Shown piece by piece: positions 1 to 6,508 of a stretch of 11,129 nt of DNA; the first letter of the stretch is position 1, and every line of letters begins with the position of its first letter. Both the position numbers and the translations under genes were made by a program. Location of the stretch: positions 1-11,129 of the forward strand of contig WFXI01000027.1 in assembly GCA_015490675.1 (NCBI GenBank), given 5' to 3'. The notes beneath the pieces are model-generated. The model was not told the origin of the DNA, made no database searches, and was given only the letters and a program-made list of their open reading frames with translations. Source of the DNA: Hydrogenothermaceae bacterium. Its GTDB lineage: Bacteria; Aquificota; Aquificia; Aquificales; Hydrogenothermaceae.

Positions 1-203
1 TACTTCCACCTTATGAGCCAATAACAATAGAAATTGTTTCAAAGGATAAATATGCATGGCTTACTTTAGATGGACAGGAAGGAACAGAGCTTAAATACAA
101 AGATAAGATTGTTGTAAAACAGTCCCCTTATTACACATATTTAGTTAGACCGCCAAATAAAAACTATTTTGATACCTTAAGAGAAAAACTTGGCTGGAAG
201 TAA
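1..203 (+). CDS. nadK: NAD kinase, C-terminal part (5' end outside window)
   Basis: This is the last 66 codons of a gene entering from the left, read in the frame that starts at base 3 and ends with TAA at 201-203. The translation contains LTLDGQEGTEL, then a lysine/valine-rich strand, and finishes with LREKLGW. In NAD kinases (PpnK/NadK) the corresponding C-terminal region has the pattern LDGQ-G-L, a following strand and serine, and a terminal F-x-x-LR-x-KLGW. The enzyme phosphorylates NAD to NADP in the cytoplasm. The catalytic GGDG and NE/D motifs would lie upstream and cannot be checked. The stop codon overlaps the ispF start as TAATG, so the two are probably translationally coupled within one operon. 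Identification rests on the C-terminal signature only. Confidence 0.8.
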   Translation, partial: LPPYEPITIEIVSKDKYAWLTLDGQEGTELKYKDKIVVKQSPYYTYLVRPPNKNYFDTLREKLGWK

Positions 204-676
204 TGTATAAAATAGGGATAGGTTTTGATATTCATCGTCTAGAAGAAGGAAAAAAACTTATCATTGGTGGAGTTGAGATTCCTTTTGAAAAAGGTTGGGT
301 AGCTCATTCTGATGGGGATATATTTTTTCATGCTTTAACTGATGCTATCTTAGGTGCTTTAGGTAAAGGGGATATAGGAGAGCTTTTCCCTGATACAAAA
401 GAAGAAAATAAAAATAAAAGTAGTGATATCTTTGTTAAAGAAGCAGTAAAAATTATGAAACAAGAAGGCTACGAAATAGAAAATATAGATGCTTATATAC
501 TTCTTCAAAAGCCAAAACTTCTTTCGTATAGGCAAAAAATAATAGAAAATACGCAAAAATTAACAGGTTGTAGTAATATATTTTTAAAAGGTAAAACCTT
601 CGAAAAACTTGGTGATATAGGACAGGGAAAAGCTGGAGCCTGTGAGGTTATAGTATTATTAAAAAAACAAGATTAG
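203..676 (+). CDS. ispF: 2-C-methyl-D-erythritol 2,4-cyclodiphosphate synthase (IspF)
   Basis: IspF converts CDP-methylerythritol 2-phosphate to methylerythritol cyclodiphosphate with release of CMP, in the MEP route to isoprenoids. The 157-residue length is normal for this small cytoplasmic homotrimer. Family marks are GFDIHR at 7-12 (metal ligands D9 and H11), AHSDGD at 34-39, HALTD with H43 as third metal ligand, GDIGELFPDT at 56-65, and T132-x-E134-K near the C terminus. Two conserved places deviate. The usual KGADS loop reads KNKSS (residues 70-74). The usual GF-x-GRGEG loop reads GDIGQGKAG, which replaces a conserved arginine with Q141. The catalytic and metal residues remain, so activity is still expected. 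The start ATG overlaps the nadK stop. The TAG stop overlaps the Shine-Dalgarno (SD) sequence of the next gene. Confidence 0.93.
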   Translation: MYKIGIGFDIHRLEEGKKLIIGGVEIPFEKGWVAHSDGDIFFHALTDAILGALGKGDIGELFPDTKEENKNKSSDIFVKEAVKIMKQEGYEIENIDAYILLQKPKLLSYRQKIIENTQKLTGCSNIFLKGKTFEKLGDIGQGKAGACEVIVLLKKQD

Positions 677-685
677 GAGAAGAGG

Positions 686-913
686 TTGAAAAAAATAACT
701 CTTCAAACAACTATTGAAAATGTTTTAAATGCATATCCAGAAGCTATAAAGTTTTTTGAAAGCAAAGGTATGTATTGCTCAACTTGTAAAGGAAAAAAAC
801 ACGAAACAATTTTATACTCTGCGACTTACTATGGACATGACCCTGAAAAATTTTTAGAAGAATTAAAAGAATTTATAAAAAAACAAAAATCTCCGTTGAA
901 AAAAGTTAAATAA
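686..913 (+). CDS. DUF1858-type small protein with a CxxC redox motif
   Basis: This 75-residue protein has the pattern of the DUF1858 family (also called the hybrid-cluster-associated redox disulfide domain): a short strand (KITLQTTIENVL), a helix with YPEAIKFFESKGM, the pair C31-S-T-C34, HET, and a final lysine-rich helix. The two cysteines could form a redox disulfide or bind metal; the family's biochemical function is not settled. The start is TTG at 686. An in-frame TAG (the ispF stop) lies 9 bases upstream, and no ATG, GTG or other TTG lies between. A good AGGAGA ribosome site at 675-680 sits at the right spacing. The gene is in the same frame as ispF and is followed after one base by the next gene, so it belongs to the operon. 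The family call is by pattern. Confidence 0.75.
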   Translation: MKKITLQTTIENVLNAYPEAIKFFESKGMYCSTCKGKKHETILYSATYYGHDPEKFLEELKEFIKKQKSPLKKVK

Positions 914-914
914 T

Positions 915-1349
915 ATGGAAAATCAAGAAAAACAAGAAAAGCAAGAAAATCAGGAAAAAGAAGTAAAAAAAGAGCTTTCTCAGTTTGACAAAATTTTTAT
1001 TGCAGAACTTGTTCAAGATATTCCTCTGTGGCTTTCTATTGTAATGGGGCTTTATAAAAATCTTCAAAATGAGTATGTTTATTTTTTATCTTTATTAATA
1101 GGTGGAGTTGCTTCTCTTTACATACTTCAAAAGATTAGAGAAGGGGTTTATAATCCTGGAACTATAGCTGAAAATCCAAATGAAGTTTTTGCATTTACTA
1201 TTTATACTTTTGCAATTTTAATTGTTTTAATTATAGGCTCTTGGAAAGAAGTTTTATATATGGAAACATATACCTGGATTTACCTAATTGTTTTTTCTGC
1301 ATTAGAACTTATTTTTTATTTAAAACAGGTAAACAATAAACTAGATTAA
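915..1349 (+). CDS. Unrecognised small membrane protein with a QEK-repeat N terminus
   Basis: I do not recognise a family for this 144-residue protein. Residues 1-20 are charged, low-complexity sequence built from Q/N-E-K units encoded by a 9-base tandem repeat. Residues 27-45 form a possible amphipathic or membrane-associated segment. Three clear hydrophobic helices follow at about 54-71, 91-110 and 117-136, ending in a short charged tail. It therefore looks like a small inner-membrane protein with a soluble, flexible N terminus. No catalytic motif or cysteine pair is visible. ATG 915 comes one base after the previous stop (TAA-T-ATG) with no evident Shine-Dalgarno sequence, which suggests reinitiation after the DUF1858 gene. 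A shorter product from an internal start would lose only the repeat. It lies between the CxxC protein and recG, which gives no firm functional clue. Confidence 0.75.
   Translation: MENQEKQEKQENQEKEVKKELSQFDKIFIAELVQDIPLWLSIVMGLYKNLQNEYVYFLSLLIGGVASLYILQKIREGVYNPGTIAENPNEVFAFTIYTFAILIVLIIGSWKEVLYMETYTWIYLIVFSALELIFYLKQVNNKLD
924..959 (+). repeat. Four 9-base tandem units, CAAGAAAAN
   Basis: Four head-to-tail copies run CAAGAAAAA, CAAGAAAAG, CAAGAAAAT and CAGGAAAAA. They keep the reading frame and encode Q-E-K/N repeats at the N terminus of the small membrane protein. A repeat of this kind can gain or lose units without shifting the frame. Confidence 0.85.
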
Positions 1350-1350
1350 T

Positions 1351-3762
1351 TTGGAGAATTTAAACAAAGCAGAAAACATTTTAAAAAAAGTTTTAAGTTA
1401 TAATGATGAAACTCTAGAAAGGGTTAAATTCTCAAAAGCCCTTTATGAACTTTTGAAAGATACTAAACTTCCTTCTACATTAAAAGAAGATATACTATTT
1501 TTTGATGGATTATCTCCTGCAAAAAAAAGAGCATTTGCAAAATATACATTACTGGCATTAAAGCAATTAAAACAATCTAAAGACCAAACTATTGAAAAAA
1601 AAACTATAAAAGAAAAAACTTACTCAATATTAGAGCTAAAAAGTATAAACATTAAAGATTTATCAATTTTAAAACCTATAGAAAAAAGAGCATTAAAAAA
1701 AGTTGGAGCTACAAATGTAAAAGATGCTCTTTATTACTTTCCTGTTAAGTATGAGGATAAAAGGATAAAAAAAATTAAAGATGTTGAGGATGGAGAAACA
1801 GGACTATTTGATGTAGAAGTGGTAGACATAAAGAAAGTAAACATAGGGAAGATAAAACTTCAAGCCACTTTAACTGATGGTACAGGTTTTTTAACTGCAA
1901 ATTTTGTTCACGATAAGGTTTATCTGTTTAACATTTTTAGAAAAGGTGCAAGGCTTTTAATATCAGGAAAAGTAAATGTTTTTAAAAATGAAAAATCAAT
2001 TTTTATGCCTCAAGTTTTTAAAGATGAAGATAGTATAATCTTAAATAGAATTGTTCCTGTTTACTCCCTTCGCGGAGATAAAACAATAAAAGCTACTTCT
2101 CAAACAATAAACCATTTAAGAAGAGCAATTTTTAAACTTTTAAAAAGTTATTACAAAAACATAGTAGAGTATATGCCTGAATATATTTTGGAAAAATATA
2201 AGCTTCCAAAAATAAATCCTGCTATTAAAGATATACACTTTCCAGAAAAGAATGAAAGCTTAAAAAAACTAAACAATTTTGATACAAGATACCAGAAAAG
2301 ATTTATATTTGAAGAATTATTCCTACTTCAGCTGGCTCAAGTTTTTAAGAAAAAACAATTACAAAAAAACGATGCTTACAAAATAGTAGTAGAAGAAAAT
2401 TTTATTGAAGAATTTGAAAAAGCCCTTCCATTTAAGTTAACAGATGCTCAAAAAAGGGTAATAAATGAAATTCTTCAAGATATGTCTAAGGATTTTCCTA
2501 TGAACAGGTTAGTTCAAGGAGATGTTGGAAGTGGAAAAACCGTTGTAGCAATGGCAGGAGCTTATGCAGTTTTTAAAAATGGATATCAAACTACAGTAAT
2601 GGCACCAACAGAAATACTTGCAACACAGCATTATGAAAATTTCAAAAAAATATTAGAGCCATTAGGAGTAAAAATAGCACTATTAGTTGGAAGTTTAACT
2701 CAAAAAGAAAAGAAACAAATTAAGATAGCTATTAAAGAGGGCTATATAGATGTAGTGATTGGAACACACGCTTTAATTCAAGATAATGTAGAGTTTAAAG
2801 ATTTAGCTTTGGTTATAGTTGATGAACAACATAGGTTTGGAGTTGAGCAAAGGAAAAAACTAACAGAGAAATCAAAAAAAGCCCCCCATGTTTTAACTAT
2901 GACAGCAACACCAATACCAAGGACTTTAACTTTAGCATTATATGGAGATTTAGATGTTTCAAAAATAGACCAGCTTCCAGCAGGTAGGAAGAAAGTAGAA
3001 ACTGTTTTGATTTTTGATGATGAAAGAAGGTTTTTATATAAAAAAGTTAGAGAAGAACTAGAAAAAGGAAGGCAAGTTTTTGTTATTTATCCATTAATAG
3101 AAGAGTCAGAAAAGTTAGACTTAAAATCTGCTGAAGAAGGTTTTAAACACTGGCAGGAGGCTTTCCCTGATAAAAAAGTAGTAATGCTACACGGAAAAAT
3201 GCCTCAAGAGGAAAAAGACAAAATTATGAAAGATTTTAAAGAAAAAAAAGCAGATATTTTAGTGTCAACAACTGTAATTGAAGTTGGAGTAGATGTGCCA
3301 AATGCATCTGTAATGGTAATAGAAGATGCCCATAGATTTGGTTTGTCTCAGATACATCAGCTTAGAGGTAGGGTTGGTAGAGGACAGTATGAGGGATATT
3401 GCTTTTTAGTAGCACCGCATACCCTAAGAAAACCTTCAGAAGATTCTGCAAAAGAACAAAGGAGAAGATTAACCTTGCAAAGATTAAATATACTTGTTCG
3501 TTCCACTGATGGATTTAAAATTGCAGAAAAAGATTTAGAAATTAGAGGAAGTGGAGATTTAGTTGGAACTGCTCAGTCTGGAAGATTTAATTTTTCTATT
3601 GCAGATTTAGATAGACCTTTAGACAAAAAGATACTAGAATATGCCAAGAAGGAAGCAGAGGAAATTTTAGAAAAAGACCCACTTTTAGAAAATTATCCAA
3701 AGCTAAAGGCTGTTTTATTTGACAAATATGCAGATAGATTTGAGCTGGCAAATATAGCTTAG
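1351..3762 (+). CDS. recG: ATP-dependent DNA helicase RecG
   Basis: RecG is a superfamily 2 helicase that remodels stalled replication forks and Holliday junctions. The 803-residue protein is longer than the E. coli form because about 105 N-terminal residues precede the wedge domain. Similar extensions are known in Thermotoga and Aquificales RecG. An OB-fold wedge domain begins near YYFPVKYEDKR (128 onward). The helicase motifs are all present: LTDAQ with Q367, Walker A GDVGSGKT (390-397), DEQH (491-494), TATPIPRT (518-525), IEVGVDVP (643-650) and RGRVGRG (672-678), followed by the RecG-type C-terminal segment with EIRGSGDLVGTAQSG. The start is TTG 1351: an in-frame TAG at 1342-1344 leaves only ATT as an alternative, and no SD precedes it. 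It lies one base after the preceding stop. Its stop overlaps the convergent gene. Confidence 0.96.
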   Translation: MENLNKAENILKKVLSYNDETLERVKFSKALYELLKDTKLPSTLKEDILFFDGLSPAKKRAFAKYTLLALKQLKQSKDQTIEKKTIKEKTYSILELKSINIKDLSILKPIEKRALKKVGATNVKDALYYFPVKYEDKRIKKIKDVEDGETGLFDVEVVDIKKVNIGKIKLQATLTDGTGFLTANFVHDKVYLFNIFRKGARLLISGKVNVFKNEKSIFMPQVFKDEDSIILNRIVPVYSLRGDKTIKATSQTINHLRRAIFKLLKSYYKNIVEYMPEYILEKYKLPKINPAIKDIHFPEKNESLKKLNNFDTRYQKRFIFEELFLLQLAQVFKKKQLQKNDAYKIVVEENFIEEFEKALPFKLTDAQKRVINEILQDMSKDFPMNRLVQGDVGSGKTVVAMAGAYAVFKNGYQTTVMAPTEILATQHYENFKKILEPLGVKIALLVGSLTQKEKKQIKIAIKEGYIDVVIGTHALIQDNVEFKDLALVIVDEQHRFGVEQRKKLTEKSKKAPHVLTMTATPIPRTLTLALYGDLDVSKIDQLPAGRKKVETVLIFDDERRFLYKKVREELEKGRQVFVIYPLIEESEKLDLKSAEEGFKHWQEAFPDKKVVMLHGKMPQEEKDKIMKDFKEKKADILVSTTVIEVGVDVPNASVMVIEDAHRFGLSQIHQLRGRVGRGQYEGYCFLVAPHTLRKPSEDSAKEQRRRLTLQRLNILVRSTDGFKIAEKDLEIRGSGDLVGTAQSGRFNFSIADLDRPLDKKILEYAKKEAEEILEKDPLLENYPKLKAVLFDKYADRFELANIA

Positions 3763-5630
3763 ATTAAAACCTTTTCTAAAACTTTCCCTTGAGCAAAATC
3801 TATTCCTATATTTTTTGCAAATTCTAGCTCTTCTTCTGTGTCTAAAGAAGTTGCTATTGTTTTAATCCCAAGGCCTTTTGCAAAAGATATAATACCTTCT
3901 ATAAATGCCCTTTCTTTATTATTATTTATGGCCTTTTTAAATACTTCGGGATAAAACTTTATATGCTCTAAAATTCCAAGGTCTGCAAATTCCATCAGAT
4001 TTTTAAGAGAGGTATTCCCAAATCCTATATTATTAATAGCAAATTTTATGTTGTAATCATTTGCTATCATTAGGACTGCTTTTTTGTTATTAGTTATAAC
4101 ACTTTCACAAACAGTGAAAATAATTTTGTCTTTCATAAATAAGATATTTTTTAATATATCACTTTCAGGGAAAATGCTGTCATAAACAATAAATGCTCCT
4201 ATATCTAAAAATGCTTTATGCTCTAGTTTTGGGTATACTTCTTTTCTAACTTTTTCTAAAAATATTTGGTTTAATCTAAAGAAATTTTGCCCTCTTATAT
4301 TGCTCTTATAAATCTCAACTACATCTATAAATCTTTTTCCATCGTGTATTCCACCAACGATATTTATAAATTTAGTTTCTCTACTTTGTAGGTCTTTGAT
4401 TTCATCTATTTTTATGGAAGCATCATTTTTTCTTACGAATTTATCTATAAGCTGGACATATTTATTTAATGTATCTTCCTGAGAGATTTTGTTAGGTTCA
4501 ATTATATGGAAGTTTGTTAATTCATCACTTTCTTTTGCTGAAGCCATAGTAGTTTCAACACAAAATAGTAAATTTTCTGCAGAAAGTAGAGGAACATTTT
4601 GAGATAAGTTCCTAATTGTGAAAAACATTTTTGGAGAAAATTTAAATACTTCATTGTTGAGTATTACCTTTATATCAGAAACAGAGTTATCTATAGTTTT
4701 TATTACTTCAGTTATTTCTTTTTTAGGCTTAATTAGCATTGCAAATGTTCTTCCACTAATTCTTCCAAAAATTGCTTCTCCAAGAGCAGGAGAAATTCTA
4801 TTAAGTATTCTTGCTATTTCTTTAACTACATTATCGCCAAATTGAAAACCGTAAAGTTCATTTGCATGTTCTAAATTACATACATCCATTAAGACTAAAT
4901 ATTCATCTTCAGGGTTTTCTTGTTCTTTAAGTTTTTGTATATGGATATCTAAAATTTCTATGAACTTTCCTCTGTTGTAAAAACCTGTTAAATAATCAAA
5001 TTCATAAACTTGTTTTAGTTTTTGGTAAGCTTCTTCTAGGGCTTTATTTCTTTGTTCTAGTTCTTCATTAATCTTTTGGAAATTTGTAATATCCCTACCT
5101 ATTCCAAGTATTGAGATAAGATTTCCATTTTTGTCTTTAATAGGAGTTTTAATTACATTGTAGATTTTTTCTTCACCATTTACTTTTACTTTTTCATAGG
5201 ACTGGGTAGGAGCATCTTTTTCAATAGCAACCATATCTGTATAAACACATTCTTTTGCATTTTCAGGAGGTAGAACTTCTATATCAGATTTACCTATAAA
5301 CTCATCTTTCGTTTTTCCAAAAATTTCTTCAAAAGCTTTATTTACATATATGTATCTGAGATTGTTATCTTTTATCCATATAGGGTCAGGTGTTGTATCT
5401 AAAACTTTGGTGAATAAAACAGGGAGTTTCTCTTTCCACTCTTTGCTTAGTTTGTCTGTATCTTGATAAATTTCGTCTTTAAATACATTTTCTTCTAAGT
5501 ATAGTGCTTCTGCTAAAAGTGAAGAGACTAGCTTAGATACAGAAATACCTTTCTCTTTAGAAATTTCTTTTAACTTCCTATTAATTTCTTCTTCTAAAAC
5601 AACACTAACAATCGGTTTTTTTGTAGCCAT
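3759..5630 (-). CDS. RHH-PAS-degenerate GGDEF-degenerate EAL regulator
   Basis: This 623-residue protein has four modules. Residues 5-45 look like a ribbon-helix-helix (CopG/Arc-type) DNA-binding domain: strand PIVSVVL, helix, KGIS turn, helix SKLVSSLLAEAL. A PAS domain with PAC end covers about 72-185. A coiled linker (183-210) leads into a GGDEF fold beginning DYLTGFYNR (212-220). D249 and the G-F-Q-F-GD region remain, but the GGDEF signature reads SGRTF (292-296) and no RxxD I-site is visible. Residues about 385-623 follow the EAL fold. The EAL signature reads VEI (438-440), the catalytic DD is N533-N534, and the usual AEGVET is ATSLDT (593-598); the E of the E-S motif (E509) remains. Both enzymes are probably inactive, leaving ligand sensing or DNA binding as the role. 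No transmembrane segment is seen. The gene has its own promoter just after petC. Confidence 0.88.
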   Translation of the reverse strand: MATKKPIVSVVLEEEINRKLKEISKEKGISVSKLVSSLLAEALYLEENVFKDEIYQDTDKLSKEWKEKLPVLFTKVLDTTPDPIWIKDNNLRYIYVNKAFEEIFGKTKDEFIGKSDIEVLPPENAKECVYTDMVAIEKDAPTQSYEKVKVNGEEKIYNVIKTPIKDKNGNLISILGIGRDITNFQKINEELEQRNKALEEAYQKLKQVYEFDYLTGFYNRGKFIEILDIHIQKLKEQENPEDEYLVLMDVCNLEHANELYGFQFGDNVVKEIARILNRISPALGEAIFGRISGRTFAMLIKPKKEITEVIKTIDNSVSDIKVILNNEVFKFSPKMFFTIRNLSQNVPLLSAENLLFCVETTMASAKESDELTNFHIIEPNKISQEDTLNKYVQLIDKFVRKNDASIKIDEIKDLQSRETKFINIVGGIHDGKRFIDVVEIYKSNIRGQNFFRLNQIFLEKVRKEVYPKLEHKAFLDIGAFIVYDSIFPESDILKNILFMKDKIIFTVCESVITNNKKAVLMIANDYNIKFAINNIGFGNTSLKNLMEFADLGILEHIKFYPEVFKKAINNNKERAFIEGIISFAKGLGIKTIATSLDTEEELEFAKNIGIDFAQGKVLEKVLI

Positions 5631-5631
5631 T

Positions 5632-5683
5632 TTATTAACTTTTCACTTTGGTTAATAATTACTTATTATACTTATTTATTAAC
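5632..5683. promoter_or_regulatory. Three copies of TTATTAAC/GTTAATAA: candidate RHH operator
   Basis: Perfect 8-base copies occur at 5632-5639 (TTATTAAC), 5651-5658 (GTTAATAA, inverted) and 5676-5683 (TTATTAAC). The first and third share nine bases (TTTATTAAC). Relative to the promoter above, one copy lies between -35 and -10, one covers the likely +1 and one lies just before the start codon. Such positions suit repression of the downstream gene, and RHH proteins typically bind short repeated half-sites and often regulate themselves. Copies one and two would also form an 8-bp hairpin in the mRNA leader right at the start codon, an alternative mode of control. Confidence 0.45.
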
Positions 5684-5693
5684 ACTTTTCCAA
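5665..5693 (-). promoter_or_regulatory. Sigma70-type promoter of the RHH-PAS regulator gene
   Basis: Read on the minus strand, TTGGAA (5693-5688) is a 4/6 match to the -35 element. It is followed after exactly 17 bases by a perfect TATAAT -10 element (5670-5665). Transcription would start near 5658, about 28 bases before the ATG at 5630. The -35 element lies in the last codons of the upstream cytochrome c gene, so the regulator can be expressed independently of the bc operon. The call rests on consensus matching only, in AT-rich DNA, but the spacing and the perfect -10 support it. Confidence 0.55.
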
Positions 5694-6508
5694 ATTTTCT
5701 TCTTCCAGGCAAATGTTAAAACAACACCTATAAATGCATATATTAAAGCCCAAAATCCTATTTTTTCCCTTTGCTCTTTATGAGGGTCTGCTATTTCTTC
5801 TAAATATTTAATAACTTTGTGGGTGGCTTCTTCGGTTAATCCAAGCCTTGGCATAGATGTTCCTGGTAAAACTGCTTGAGGGTTGTTAATAAAAGCTTCT
5901 AAGTATTCTCTATCTTTAGACCTTCCCTTTAAAGATAAATCTGGAGGAACTTTTCCTAGATAATTTTTTAAGTGTTTTTCATCTGTGAAAGCTTTGATTT
6001 TTTGGTATTTAACAGAATGACATCTTGTACATGCATCAGTTAAAACATCTTTTCCTGTATAGTCTTTTTTTGCAACAGATTGAAGGTAAGCAACTATGTC
6101 TGCTATGTGCTGGTCTGTTAGTTGAGACATTGGAGGCATTGCGAATTTTGGGTTTTTTGTAGCATTTTGAGGATTTTTTATAAAATTAAACAAAAAGTGT
6201 GGAGCAACCATTGCACCAATATTAGACAAATCTGGAGGAACTACATTAAAAGCACTTTGAGCTGTTTCTGCGTCCATCATAGCATTTAATCCATCTGCCT
6301 TTAAACTATGACAGGACTGACAATTCCCTTTAAAAAGTTCCTTTCCGTTTTCAGGGTTTCCTTTAATATCTACATCTTTTAAATCTAGATAATGAAAGTC
6401 AGGTTTTGGCAGATTTCCATACATTTCATGGTGAGCATATATATCAATACCGTAATACCCAACTATTACCAAAATTGCTATTATCAGGAGAATTTTAAGC
6501 TCTTTCAT
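5672..6508 (-). CDS. petC: Di-haem cytochrome c subunit of the cytochrome bc complex
   Basis: This 278-residue membrane-anchored cytochrome has two c-type haem sites, C63-x-x-C-H67 and C160-x-x-C-H164. Each is followed by VPPDLS, a helix ending in NPQ, and a methionine-containing loop (M124/M127 and M219), so the protein looks like a duplicated cytochrome c domain. An N-terminal hydrophobic segment (5-22) and a C-terminal helix (about 252-267) hold it in the membrane with the haems in the periplasm. It would pass electrons from the Rieske centre to soluble acceptors. Di-haem c subunits of this layout are known from epsilonproteobacterial bc complexes. ATG 6508 is preceded by AGGGGGAAACTG, a strong ribosome site, and the gene overlaps the end of cytochrome b by 14 bases. 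It is the last gene of the three-gene operon; no hairpin-type terminator follows. Confidence 0.92.
   Translation of the reverse strand: MKELKILLIIAILVIVGYYGIDIYAHHEMYGNLPKPDFHYLDLKDVDIKGNPENGKELFKGNCQSCHSLKADGLNAMMDAETAQSAFNVVPPDLSNIGAMVAPHFLFNFIKNPQNATKNPKFAMPPMSQLTDQHIADIVAYLQSVAKKDYTGKDVLTDACTRCHSVKYQKIKAFTDEKHLKNYLGKVPPDLSLKGRSKDREYLEAFINNPQAVLPGTSMPRLGLTEEATHKVIKYLEEIADPHKEQREKIGFWALIYAFIGVVLTFAWKKKIWKSVNK

Noticed and set aside
359..556. Minus-strand 65-codon open frame inside ispF
   Set aside because: It is antisense to a clearly conserved gene, is rich in F/I/Y as expected from the complement of A-rich codons, and has no ribosome site or recognisable motif.
3740..3775. AGCT...AGCT near the recG end as a bidirectional terminator
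   Set aside because: A four-base stem with a nine-base loop and no strong T-run is too weak to call.
4618..4845. Plus-strand 75-codon open frame inside the RHH-PAS regulator gene
   Set aside because: It lies wholly antisense to the degenerate GGDEF region, has no family resemblance and no Shine-Dalgarno sequence.
5651..5683. GTTAATAA...TTATTAAC as a terminator for the bc operon
   Set aside because: The stem has one G-C pair in eight, the loop is 17 bases and no T-run follows on the minus strand. It fits an operator better.
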